Positions 18,664-26,629 of a stretch of 64,000 bases of DNA are shown in pieces. The stretch is from Oscillospiraceae bacterium. Lineage in GTDB: Bacteria > Bacillota > Clostridia > Oscillospirales > Oscillospiraceae. The stretch's first letter is position 1, and every line of letters begins with the position of its first letter. Location of the stretch: positions 124,001-188,000 of the forward strand of contig AP025583.1 in assembly GCA_022846095.1 (NCBI GenBank), read 5' to 3'. The notes below the pieces were generated by a model. That model was not told the DNA's origin. It did no database searches and was given only the letters and a program-made list of their open reading frames with translations. Position numbers and translations under genes: made by a program.

Positions 18664-18688
18664 AAAAACCCAGACAAAACCCATACGG
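18664..18688. repeat. Right arm-type integrase sites
   Basis: AAAAACCCAGACAAAACCC followed by ATACGG, a near copy of the left-end block at 10209-10235, lying 139 bases inside the right att core. Confidence 0.6.
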
Positions 18689-18827
18689 TATTACAAAAAA
18701 AGTTCGAAATAAGGGACAAGAGCATACGAGAGGCTGCGAAGGATAAAAGCCCGTATCCTTAGCGGCGCAAGGGAAATAGGGAAAAGTTTGCGACAGATTG
18801 CAAAAGATAAAAAACGCCAATATGTAA

Positions 18828-18872
18828 TTGGTAAGGATGAGGTCTCCAGTTCGAATCTGGATAGCAGCTCCA
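18828..18872. repeat. Right att core (tRNA-Thr 3' fragment)
   Basis: Exact 45-base copy of the tRNA-Thr 3' end without the 5' half. This is the original chromosomal 3' end displaced by integration, not a tRNA pseudogene arising by decay. Confidence 0.92.
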
Positions 18873-18874
18873 AG

Positions 18875-18906
18875 AAAGCCCGTAACCGCCAGGTTACGGG
18901 CTTTTT
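18875..18906 (+). terminator. Original tRNA-Thr terminator
   Basis: AAAGCCCGTAACC pairs with GGTTACGGGCTTT, loop GCCA, then a T-run to 18906. It resembles the element-borne terminator at 10146, as if the element evolved to restore transcription termination after the tRNA. Confidence 0.85.
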
Positions 18907-18927
18907 GTACGTTTAACAGCTTTAGAA

Positions 18928-18955
18928 GGCGGCGGGCCTATTCAGGCCCGCCGCC
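18928..18955 (-). terminator. Hairpin downstream of the M3 peptidase gene
   Basis: GGCGGCGGGCCT, loop ATTC, AGGCCCGCCGCC: a perfect 12-bp GC stem 23 bases after the peptidase stop. The minus strand continues TTCTAAAG, so the U-tract is weak. Confidence 0.6.
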
Positions 18956-18978
18956 GCTTTCATGTTTCCGCTGCGTGT

Positions 18979-20691
18979 TTACAGGCAGCCCTGTGTCTCC
19001 AGCTCCCTGAGCAGGATCTCCCCGGCGTAGGCGGTGGCGCGGGCCACGGCCCCCTCGTCGAAGGGGCTGGAGAGGTTTGCACAGCGCAGAGTGTCCAGAT
19101 AGCCTCTGCTGCCGCCCAGCCGGCACAGACGGAGGTAGTCCTGCCAGGCATCCTCCGGCGCCTGCGCCATCTTCTGCTTGAACTCCAGGGCGCCTATGGT
19201 GGTCAGAGTGTAGTTGATATAGTAGAAGGGGTAGAGGAAGATGTGGAGCTTGTGGTACCAGTAGCCGCCGCGCTCCATGAACTCGTCGTCCTCGTACCGC
19301 CGCCAGGGCATGTACTTCTGCTCCAGCTTGTGCCACTCGTAGGTGCGCTCCCTTGGCGTCAGCTCGGGGCGGCTGTAGCAGATATGCTGAAATTCGTCGA
19401 TGGCCACGCCGAAGGGCACGAAGGTAAGCGCCTCTTGGAGGTGGGCGAAGCGGAATTTTTCCGCCTGATCCCCGAAGAACCACTCCGCGTAGGGGTAAGC
19501 GAACTGCTCCATGGCCATGGAGTGGATCTCCGAGATGTCGGTGGACTTGGAGAAGAAGTCCTTCAGGGGCTGGCTGCGCATGGTCATATAGCCCGCAAAG
19601 GCGTGGCCCAGCTCGTGGGTCAGCACCTGCACGTCCCCGATGGTGCCGTTGAAGCAGGAGAAGACGAAGGGGGCCGCCAGACTGGGCAGGCTGGTCATAT
19701 AACCGGCGGCGGCCTTGCCTGGCCTGTTTTGGAGATCCATGAGCTGATGGTCAATCATAAAGTCGATAAATTCCCCGGTCTCGGGGCTGATGGCGTGGTA
19801 CATCCTCCGGGCCGCCTCAACGAGCACGTCCTCCCCGCCGATGGGGACGGCGTTGCCGTCGGGGAACACCTGCTTTTCGTCGCAGGCCAGCAGACGGTCC
19901 AGGCCCAGCCGCCGGGCCTGGGCGGCGTACAGCTTTTCGCACAGGGGCACCAGAACGGTGCGCACCTGCTCACGGAAGGCCGCCACCTCCGCCTGGCCGT
20001 AGTCCACGCGCCGCTGCTGGAGATAGCCCAGGGGCACAAAATTCTCATAGCCGAGGTTGCGGCCCATCTCGTTGCGGATGGCAATAAGCTCGTCCCAGAT
20101 CTCCTCCAGGCGCGCCTCGTGGGCGCGGTAGAAGTCCGAGTAGGCCCGGAAGGCGGCGGCGCGTACGGCGCGGTCCTCCGCCTCGAAATACTTGCGGATC
20201 CCGTAGAGGTTCAGCGTTTGACCGTCAAACTCGATGGCGGCGGCGGCCATGATCTTCTGGTACTCGTTCTTGAGCTTGCTCTCCCGCTGCATCAGGGGGA
20301 TATTGGCCTCGCAAAAGCGGCGCTCCTGGATGTCCATCTGTACAAAATACTGCTTGCCGAACTCAGCCTCCACGTCGGCGCGGAAGGGGCTGTCCGCGAT
20401 GGCCCGGTACACGGCCAGCAGCAGCGGCGTGACGGCGATTTGGGCGTCGCCGAGGTATTCCTCCTCCTGCTCGTAGAAGGCGTCCGCGGTGTCCAGCGTG
20501 TGGCGGATATGGACGAGGGTGACCAGGGTAGCCAGCTCCCGGTCCCCGGCGTCGCACGCCAGGATGGCCCGCCGCACCTCGGCATAGCTCCCGGCCTTAC
20601 GCACCGCCTGCTCCGCCGCTACAAGGCGGGCCTTGACGGCCTCGAAGTCAGGCCGGGTGTAGGGCAGCTCTGAAAACTTCCATTGCTCCAT
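18979..20691 (-). CDS. M3-family oligoendopeptidase (PepF-like)
   Basis: Cytoplasmic zinc metallopeptidase that cleaves oligopeptides. The 570 residues include the zinc motif HELGH in LTHELGHAFAGYMTMRSQPL (about 350), followed by the downstream Glu in DISEIHSMAMEQFA, as in M3B enzymes. Length is normal. A Shine-Dalgarno AGGAGG precedes ATG 20691. It is the last gene of the molybdoenzyme operon and overlaps the MobA-like gene end by 73 bases, so co-transcription is likely although its function need not be related. Confidence 0.92.
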   Translation of the reverse strand: MEQWKFSELPYTRPDFEAVKARLVAAEQAVRKAGSYAEVRRAILACDAGDRELATLVTLVHIRHTLDTADAFYEQEEEYLGDAQIAVTPLLLAVYRAIADSPFRADVEAEFGKQYFVQMDIQERRFCEANIPLMQRESKLKNEYQKIMAAAAIEFDGQTLNLYGIRKYFEAEDRAVRAAAFRAYSDFYRAHEARLEEIWDELIAIRNEMGRNLGYENFVPLGYLQQRRVDYGQAEVAAFREQVRTVLVPLCEKLYAAQARRLGLDRLLACDEKQVFPDGNAVPIGGEDVLVEAARRMYHAISPETGEFIDFMIDHQLMDLQNRPGKAAAGYMTSLPSLAAPFVFSCFNGTIGDVQVLTHELGHAFAGYMTMRSQPLKDFFSKSTDISEIHSMAMEQFAYPYAEWFFGDQAEKFRFAHLQEALTFVPFGVAIDEFQHICYSRPELTPRERTYEWHKLEQKYMPWRRYEDDEFMERGGYWYHKLHIFLYPFYYINYTLTTIGALEFKQKMAQAPEDAWQDYLRLCRLGGSRGYLDTLRCANLSSPFDEGAVARATAYAGEILLRELETQGCL

Positions 20692-21323
20692 GCTGGATTC
20701 CCTCCTATCGTTTGCTCTGCCGGACGGGTATCCGCCAACAGGCGCCGGTAGGCCTGCGGCGTATTGACGTTGTAAAAGACGCTGTCCGGCAGCAGGCCGG
20801 CGGTGGACAGGTACCGGCAGTCCAGGCGGCGCAGCAGCTCCATCATCCGGAAGCGGCGATTTATTAGCTGCTCACTGATGGCCGGGAGCGCCGTGCGCGC
20901 GTAAATCCCGCACAGCGGGTGGACGCGGCCCGTCCCGTCGACGCAGACCAGCGCGTCCGCGCCCGGCGGAAAGGCGGACAGCAGGCAGGCCGCCGCCTTT
21001 GCGCTGAAGTTGGGCAGATCGCAGGGGACGCAGAGGATAAAGGGGTATTTTGCCGCAGCCAGGGCGGCGTGAAGCCCGCCGGCCGGGCCCGCGTCCGGGA
21101 AGCGGTCCGCCACGACGCGGGCGGGAAGTCCGGCGCCCAGCGCGGGGTCGTTGGCGGAGATCAGGATCTCGGGGAAAGCGGAGAGCCGCCCCGCCAGGCG
21201 GGCGAGCAGGGTCTCCCCGCCCAGGGGGAGCAGTGCCTTGCAGCGCCCCATCCTGCGGGAGCGGCCCCCGGCCAGGATCACCGCGCTGCACGCCGGGCGG
21301 GGATGGCCGGTCTGAGACTTCAT
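20619..21323 (-). CDS. mobA: MobA-like molybdenum cofactor guanylyltransferase
   Basis: Nucleotidyltransferase expected to add GMP to molybdopterin, forming the bis-MGD cofactor needed by the oxidoreductase encoded two genes upstream. The signature AVILAGGRSRRMGRCKALLP at the start and VPCDLP in the middle identify the MobA/GlmU-type fold. ATG 21323 follows the ferredoxin gene by 23 bases; the open frame upstream is ignored. The fold should end near NVNTPQAYRRLL, but no stop occurs there and about 35 extra residues run through the ribosome site and start of the M3 gene, suggesting a lost stop codon. Confidence 0.82.
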   Translation of the reverse strand: MKSQTGHPRPACSAVILAGGRSRRMGRCKALLPLGGETLLARLAGRLSAFPEILISANDPALGAGLPARVVADRFPDAGPAGGLHAALAAAKYPFILCVPCDLPNFSAKAAACLLSAFPPGADALVCVDGTGRVHPLCGIYARTALPAISEQLINRRFRMMELLRRLDCRYLSTAGLLPDSVFYNVNTPQAYRRLLADTRPAEQTIGGNPAWSNGSFQSCPTPGLTSRPSRPAL

Positions 21324-21346
21324 CGCTGCCTCCAATCTGTGTATGG

Positions 21347-21862
21347 CTAGAGGTGGTTGACGGCCTTGAGCATGGCGGTCAGGGCCTGCTCCCGCTCCAG
21401 CGCCTGGAATGCATCCTCGTCCACGCATTTAAGCGCGCCGAAGGCGCAGGCCCGGACACAGGCGGGCTGGAGGCCGCTCTCCAGCCGCACGGAGCAGCCG
21501 TCGCATTTGACGATCTTCCCGTCAACCCCGTCAAAACGGGGGATCCCAAAGGGGCAGGCCATGGCGCAGCTGTGGCAGCCGATGCATTTGCCGCGCGCCG
21601 CCACGGTCATGCCGGTGGCGGGGTCCTTTTGCAGGCAGCCCGTGGGGCAGCCTACCACACAGGGGGCGTCGGCGCAGTGGCGGCAGGAGATGGACAGGTA
21701 GTCGCACGTGCCGGGCGCCTCCCGGGGGGGCTCGTACTCGCAGACCCGGCGGTAGGGGCTCTGTCCCGCCGACACGTCGATGTCGTTCTGATCCATACAG
21801 GCGACGCTGCAGGCGCCGCAGGCGCAGCACTGCTCGGGGTAATAAAGAATGGTATATTTCAT
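21347..21862 (-). CDS. Four-cluster ferredoxin subunit (DmsB/HybA-type)
   Basis: Electron-transfer subunit of the molybdoenzyme. In 171 residues four cysteine groups can be seen: CCACGACSVAC, CRHCADAPCVVGCP, CIGCHSCAMACPFG and CDGC...C...C, the pattern of DMSO-reductase-type B subunits carrying four [4Fe-4S] clusters. ATG 21862 immediately follows the stop of the catalytic subunit, so translation is coupled. There is no Tat or Sec signal and no membrane anchor gene nearby, implying a cytoplasmic complex. Confidence 0.92.
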   Translation of the reverse strand: MKYTILYYPEQCCACGACSVACMDQNDIDVSAGQSPYRRVCEYEPPREAPGTCDYLSISCRHCADAPCVVGCPTGCLQKDPATGMTVAARGKCIGCHSCAMACPFGIPRFDGVDGKIVKCDGCSVRLESGLQPACVRACAFGALKCVDEDAFQALEREQALTAMLKAVNHL

Positions 21863-24004
21863 CTATCCCTCGGCCTTTCTGACGGTACAGCGGTTGGAGC
21901 GGTAGCAGGGGAACCCGGAGTAGGGGTCCAGGTGCCGGGGGCTCATCAGGCGGCTGGAGTCGCACGCCCGGTAGCCGTGGACGAGCTGGACGTTACCCGC
22001 CTGGATTTTCCCGCTGATCTTGGCGTGGAGCGAGAGCCTGCCGTAGGGGCTCTCCACCTCCACGGGGTCCCCCTGCCCGATGCCCAGCGCCCGGGCGTCC
22101 GAGGGGCTCAGCTCCAGCAGGGGCTGGGGGCGCAGGCTGCGGGCCCAGGGCACCTCGTGCAGGCGGGAATGGATGCTGTTGGGGATCCGGGTGCCGGTGG
22201 TCAGGAGATAGGGGTAGCGCGCGGCGAACTCCGGGTTTTCGTCGTCCGCAAAGCAGTCCACGTAGGTGGCCAGGGGCTCCAGATGATGGGAGGCGGTGAA
22301 TTTTGCGATGATGTTGGACTGGAACTCCCACTTGCCGGAGGGGGTCTTCATTCCGCCGGCCACGTAGCTGCCCGGCACGTACTCCCGGGCGGCCGCCACC
22401 TTCACGCAGCCGTCCGCCGCCCGCAGGCCCTCGGCGGTGAGGCCCGTCCCCTCCAGGATCCAGTCGATGCAGGCGTCGTAGCCCCGCTCCAGCAGCTCGT
22501 CCCGCAGGCCCAGGTAGGGCAGCAGCTCCGAGAAGATCTGCACGTCGTTTTTGGACTCGTACAGGGGCTGGATGACGGGCTTGGTCATCATGGCGTACCC
22601 GCCGGGGTAGACCTTCAGCTCGCCCCGCTCAAAGGAGGTGCAGGCGGGCAGCACGATGTCCGCGTAGCGGGTGGCCTGCGTCATAAAGAGGTCGACATCC
22701 ACAAAGAAGTCCAGCGCCTCCAGCGCACGCAGCGTCTGGTCCGTGTCCGGCAGCATACGCACGTTGAGCCCCGAGGCGAAGAGGGCCTTGACGGGGTAGT
22801 CCCCGGGGTCGAGGATGTGCCCGAAGAGGGTGACCGCCTGGTACTCCAGCCAGAACAGATCCCAGATCGGGAAGCGCCCCTCCCCGATGCGGGGGTGGCT
22901 GGGCCGGTTGGCAGAGCTGAACGCCCCCTCCCGGGTGGGAAAGCCGGCATCGCGCATGTTGTAGGTGCCGCCGCAGGGCAGGGCGCCGCCCGCGCGGTCG
23001 AAGTTCCCGGTCAGCGCGTTCAGCCCCGTGACGGCGCGGTAGTTCTGCTGGCCGTTGAAGTTGTGCGCCATGTTGAAGCAGGCCTCGTTGATACAGGCGG
23101 GCCCGTTGGTGGCGTAGAGCTTTGCGGCCTCGTAGATGAGCTGGGCGGGGGCCCCCGTGATGCGGCTGGCCGTCTCCAGGTCGAACTGCTGGACGTAGTC
23201 CCGGTAGGCCCCGAAGCCGTGGGTGTGCTCCCGCACAAAATCGCGGTCGATCCAGCCGTGGTCGATGATCACCTTGGCGAAGGCGTGGGCCAGCGCGCCG
23301 TCCGTCCCGGGCCTAATCTGGAGGAACAGATCCGCCAGGTTTTTGGAGGCGGGGGTCACACGGGTGTCGACGATGATCACCTTGCCGCCGCGGGCCTTGA
23401 GCTGCTGTACCTCCTGCACGTCGCGGTAGCCGGAGTAGTAGCCGCCGAAGGCCCAGCCCAGGAAGGTATTGGCGTGGGTCAGGTCGGCCCTGAAATTGCA
23501 CCCCGCGCTGAGGATGCGGGCAAAGATGAGGGACAGGTTGCACACGCTGCAGTCGGAGCCGTAGTTGACCGAGCCGAAGTCATAGGCAAAGCGCTGCATC
23601 ATGGGACGGAACCACTTGCCGTGCCCGGCGAAGAAGGCCACGCTGTGGGGGCCGTACTCGGCCTTCGCCCCGTTCAGGCGCCGTGCGATGGTGCGGTAGG
23701 CCTCGTCCCAGGAGATGGGCTCCAGCTGCCCGGAGCCCCGGGGGCCCACCCGCTTCATGGGGGTGCGGATTCGGTCCTCCCGGTAGATGTACTGGCGGCT
23801 GCACAGGCCCTTGGTGCACAGGCTGCCCCGGCTGTAGGGGTGGTCGGGCGAGCCCTCCACCTTGAGGACCCTCCCGTCCTTGACATAGGCGTCGATGCCG
23901 CAGTGGTGGTCCGGGGCGCAGATGTCGCAGACCGTCTTTTTTATGGTGATCCCGGTGTCCGCGCCGGGAATTTTGGCCGCAAGCCTTTGCTCAAGCGTTG
24001 CCAT
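21863..24004 (-). CDS. Molybdopterin (bis-MGD) oxidoreductase, catalytic subunit
   Basis: DMSO-reductase superfamily enzyme of 713 residues, substrate unknown. The N-terminal [4Fe-4S] motif is Cys26, Cys29, Cys34 and Cys63 (VCDICAPDHHC...GSLCTKG). The cofactor region has NYGSDCSVCNLSL, with Cys152 and Cys155 as candidate Mo ligands; the C-terminal MGD-binding domain is present (YLLTTGTRIPNSIHSRLHEV). The start is ATG 24004 with GGAAGGGGGAG upstream, overlapping the flavoprotein gene by 14 bases; the longer open frame is spurious. There is no Tat signal, so it is probably cytoplasmic. The context suggests electrons pass NAD(P)H-flavoprotein-ferredoxin-Mo enzyme, or the reverse. Confidence 0.92.
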   Translation of the reverse strand: MATLEQRLAAKIPGADTGITIKKTVCDICAPDHHCGIDAYVKDGRVLKVEGSPDHPYSRGSLCTKGLCSRQYIYREDRIRTPMKRVGPRGSGQLEPISWDEAYRTIARRLNGAKAEYGPHSVAFFAGHGKWFRPMMQRFAYDFGSVNYGSDCSVCNLSLIFARILSAGCNFRADLTHANTFLGWAFGGYYSGYRDVQEVQQLKARGGKVIIVDTRVTPASKNLADLFLQIRPGTDGALAHAFAKVIIDHGWIDRDFVREHTHGFGAYRDYVQQFDLETASRITGAPAQLIYEAAKLYATNGPACINEACFNMAHNFNGQQNYRAVTGLNALTGNFDRAGGALPCGGTYNMRDAGFPTREGAFSSANRPSHPRIGEGRFPIWDLFWLEYQAVTLFGHILDPGDYPVKALFASGLNVRMLPDTDQTLRALEALDFFVDVDLFMTQATRYADIVLPACTSFERGELKVYPGGYAMMTKPVIQPLYESKNDVQIFSELLPYLGLRDELLERGYDACIDWILEGTGLTAEGLRAADGCVKVAAAREYVPGSYVAGGMKTPSGKWEFQSNIIAKFTASHHLEPLATYVDCFADDENPEFAARYPYLLTTGTRIPNSIHSRLHEVPWARSLRPQPLLELSPSDARALGIGQGDPVEVESPYGRLSLHAKISGKIQAGNVQLVHGYRACDSSRLMSPRHLDPYSGFPCYRSNRCTVRKAEG

Positions 24005-25262
24005 AGTCTCCCCCTTCCAGTATTTCGATGATGTGCTCCGGCAGACCCGCCGCGCTGAGCGTGGCGGCGGCCTCCGTCCCCAGCCTGCCCGGCGGGCCGC
24101 ACGGCTGCTTGAGCAGCAGGGCCTTGAGCGGGCCGGACAGGCCGTGGTTGTCCAGCAGGTTGACGCACACGGGCCTGCCCTCCCGGCAGACCATGTCCAG
24201 CCGCCAGCCCTCCGGCGAGATGTAGGTGAGCGCCTCGCCCTGGGCACGGTTGTCCCCCAGGCCGATGAAATCCATGCCCAGGAAATGGGTGACGTTGTGG
24301 ATGAAATTGCCCTGGTACTCCTCCCGGCCGCCCGCCGCGTTGCACCCGGCGATCCGCCCCTGGAGCACGGCGTTGGCCCACAGGCTGACAGGCATGACCT
24401 GCCCGGTCGCCACCTCCTGCGCCTCGCAGCAGTCCCCCGCCGCATAGATGCGGGGGGCGCTGGTCTCCATCCTGCGGTTCACCCGGATGCCCCGGCCGAT
24501 GGCGACCTCGTCCTTATCCAGGCAGCCCACGGCGGGCCGCACGCCCAGGCAGAGGGCCACGATTTCGCTTTTGACTTCGCTCCCGTCCTGGAAGACGGAG
24601 ACGATGCCGTCCGCCTCACGCCGCATGGCCTGGATGCCGCACCCCAGCTTCAGGCCCACGCCCAGCTTGTCCAGGCGGGCGCGGATGATCTCCGCGGGGC
24701 CGGGCAGCACCGCCGTGGGGAAGATCCGGGGGGCCATGTCCGCGATAACGGTGGGTACGCGGTGGGCGTAGAGGGCCTCCGCCACCTTAACTCCTACCCA
24801 GGAGGCCCCGATGACCAGCGCGGAGGAGACCCCCTGCCCAATCCGCGCCAGCAGCCGGTCCGCGTCCGTCGGTGTGCGCATGACGAACACGTCCTGCTCC
24901 GGGCGGCCGGGGATGGGGGGGACCAGGGCCTGGGAGCCGGTAGCCAGGACAATGGCGTCGTAGACCTCCCGCCGCCCGTCCTCCAGCTCCACGCCGCAGT
25001 CCCTGGCCCACACCCGCTTGACGGGAGTATGGATGAACAGGCGCAGCCCCAGCGCGCGGACGATGTCCTCCCGCGCGCCCAGGGGGAACTGGGCCTCGCG
25101 GCCGATCTTCCCGGCCACGTAGTAGGTGGTCAGCATGGGATTGGCGGGGGCCTCGCCGGTGTCGGAGTAGACGTCGATCCGGCTGTCCGGGGCGCGCTCA
25201 CGCAGCGCCTTGGCGGCGTGGTAGCCCGCGCAGCCAAACCCTATAACCGCGTATTTGCACAT
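23991..25262 (-). CDS. FAD/NAD(P)-dependent oxidoreductase
   Basis: Two-dinucleotide-fold flavoprotein of 423 residues. FAD fold: YAVIGFGCAGYHAAKALRE; NAD(P) fold: SALVIGASWVGVKVAEAL; FAD-closing motif: RIYAAGDCCEAQ. This is the NirB-N/rubredoxin-reductase/CoA-disulfide-reductase type. Start ATG 25262 follows GGGAGAG; 49 codons of open frame upstream are intergenic. First gene of the molybdoenzyme operon, so it likely supplies or accepts electrons for it. Confidence 0.88.
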   Translation of the reverse strand: MCKYAVIGFGCAGYHAAKALRERAPDSRIDVYSDTGEAPANPMLTTYYVAGKIGREAQFPLGAREDIVRALGLRLFIHTPVKRVWARDCGVELEDGRREVYDAIVLATGSQALVPPIPGRPEQDVFVMRTPTDADRLLARIGQGVSSALVIGASWVGVKVAEALYAHRVPTVIADMAPRIFPTAVLPGPAEIIRARLDKLGVGLKLGCGIQAMRREADGIVSVFQDGSEVKSEIVALCLGVRPAVGCLDKDEVAIGRGIRVNRRMETSAPRIYAAGDCCEAQEVATGQVMPVSLWANAVLQGRIAGCNAAGGREEYQGNFIHNVTHFLGMDFIGLGDNRAQGEALTYISPEGWRLDMVCREGRPVCVNLLDNHGLSGPLKALLLKQPCGPPGRLGTEAAATLSAAGLPEHIIEILEGGDYGNA

Positions 25263-25368
25263 GTTACTCTCCCTGCCCGCTGCGCACCAGCGGTCTATAA
25301 TTTTGGAAATAAACGGGTTTATTGACGCCAAAACGGCATAAAATGTACATTTATAGAACTTGTGACAG

Positions 25369-25397
25369 TTGTCGAATGTGGATTTATATGCTATGAT
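25369..25397 (+). promoter_or_regulatory. Promoter of the CdaR-like regulator gene
   Basis: TTGTCG (25369-25374), 17-base spacer, TATGAT (25392-25397), 39 bases before the ATG. The divergent molybdoenzyme operon must start from the same 173-base region. Confidence 0.6.
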
Positions 25398-25435
25398 ATT
25401 CACATCCAAAACTGACGGAAAAGAAGGCGCTGCAT

Positions 25436-26626
25436 ATGGAGATAACGCCCATTCTCGCGGGCCGGCTGGTGAAAAAGCTGGAGGCGACCCAGCCCTACGA
25501 CGTGGTCGTCATCAACGCGGAGGGCACCGTGGTCGGCGCCAGCGACCCCTGCGTGGTGGGGAAGCGCCATACAGACGCGTCCCAGCGCATCGGCGAGTAC
25601 CGCAGCCAGTACGGGGAGACGCTGGTGCGCAAGGGACGCCCCGTCAAGGAGCGGGGCAATGGCCGCTGCCTCTTTGTGCGCAACCAGCTGGTGGGTGCGG
25701 TGGGCCTGTCCGGGAAGGAGGAGCAGGTGACCCCCTACCTGGAGATGGCCAAGACCATCGCGGAGATGCTGCTGGAGCGGGAGTTCGACATCCAGGCGGA
25801 GACCATCCGCAACGCGTCCCAGGCCCAGATCCTGATGCGCCTGCTCTCCTGCCACTCCGACAGGGCCAGGCTGCGGGAGGCCCTGAGCGCCCACCACATC
25901 GACCCCGGGATCCCGCGCACAATTCTGGCCGTCAAGTTCTCGCCCCTCTCGGGCCCGGCCACGCCCCAGAGCCTGCGCAGCGCCGGGCCGCTGTTCAACA
26001 ACGCCCTGGGCAACATCCTGCCCCTGTTCGAGCGGCGCTTTACCTTCAACGGGGACCTGTTTTTCCCGGACGCGGACAACGCCGCCGTCCTCGTGCTCTG
26101 CGCGGACAGGGGCCACACCCCCGCCCAGTACGAGAAGAAGCTCACGGAGCTGTGCGACCTCATCATCGAGGACGCCCGGGACAACTACCGCCTGGAGGCC
26201 AAAGCGGTGATCGGCAGGCGCTGCTGCTGTATGGAGGACTACTCCGACCAGTACCACCAGATGGTGGAGAGCCTGAGGATGGGGGAGCGCATGTTCCCGC
26301 AGCTGTCGATCCTCTCGGGAAAATCCCTCATCCTCGGCAATATCACGGCCTACCTTCCGGAGGAGGTCAAGCGGCACATCGTCCGGCACACCTTCCACAG
26401 CATCCTGGACGACCCCCAGTACAGCCTGTACATGGAGACGCTGGACGCCTACTTCAAGAACAATATGAACATGGGCGAGACGGCCCAGAGCCTCTATATA
26501 CACCGCAATACCCTGCAGCACCGCTTCAAACGCATCGAGGAGCTGACAGGGTATTGTGTGTACCAGCTGGAGGACCTGCTCACGCTGCGGCTTGCGTACC
26601 TGCTGTATGAGACGGTGAGCCTGTAG
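25436..26626 (+). CDS. CdaR/PucR-type transcriptional regulator
   Basis: Sugar-diacid-regulator-like activator of 396 residues. An N-terminal diacid-recognition domain occupies about residues 1-135 (VVINAEGTVVGASDPCVVGK; RGRPVKERGNGRCLFVRN); the C-terminal PucR-type HTH is at about 335-395 (MNMGETAQSLYIHRNTLQHR). Family members sense glycolate, glucarate, fatty acids or purine-related acids. It lies divergent from the molybdoenzyme operon and convergent, with a three-base gap, with the catabolic cluster, so it may control either or both. Confidence 0.9.
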   Translation: MEITPILAGRLVKKLEATQPYDVVVINAEGTVVGASDPCVVGKRHTDASQRIGEYRSQYGETLVRKGRPVKERGNGRCLFVRNQLVGAVGLSGKEEQVTPYLEMAKTIAEMLLEREFDIQAETIRNASQAQILMRLLSCHSDRARLREALSAHHIDPGIPRTILAVKFSPLSGPATPQSLRSAGPLFNNALGNILPLFERRFTFNGDLFFPDADNAAVLVLCADRGHTPAQYEKKLTELCDLIIEDARDNYRLEAKAVIGRRCCCMEDYSDQYHQMVESLRMGERMFPQLSILSGKSLILGNITAYLPEEVKRHIVRHTFHSILDDPQYSLYMETLDAYFKNNMNMGETAQSLYIHRNTLQHRFKRIEELTGYCVYQLEDLLTLRLAYLLYETVSL

Positions 26627-26629
26627 GCA

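Larger units (their letters stand above)
10099..18872. mobile_element. tRNA-Thr-integrated mobile element (IME-like, about 8.8 kb)
   Basis: Bounded by exact 45-bp direct repeats of the tRNA-Thr 3' end (10099-10143 and 18828-18872). Inside are a tyrosine integrase next to the intact tRNA, a divergent XRE switch, an excisionase-like protein, small accessory ORFs, a HUH-type Rep, two Rep-like relatives, and a repeat-rich non-coding region. No capsid, type IV secretion or relaxase gene is visible. The best class is a small integrative element able to excise and perhaps replicate as a circle, or to be mobilised by a helper. Confidence 0.9.

Noticed and set aside
18828-18872. Partial second tRNA-Thr gene
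   Set aside because: Only the 3' 45 bases are present, with no 5' acceptor or D-arm. It is the right attachment site of the integrated element.
19243-20673. Long plus-strand frames opposite the M3 peptidase and other GC-rich genes
   Set aside because: They are antisense shadows caused by high third-position GC; the minus-strand frames have clear families and ribosome sites.
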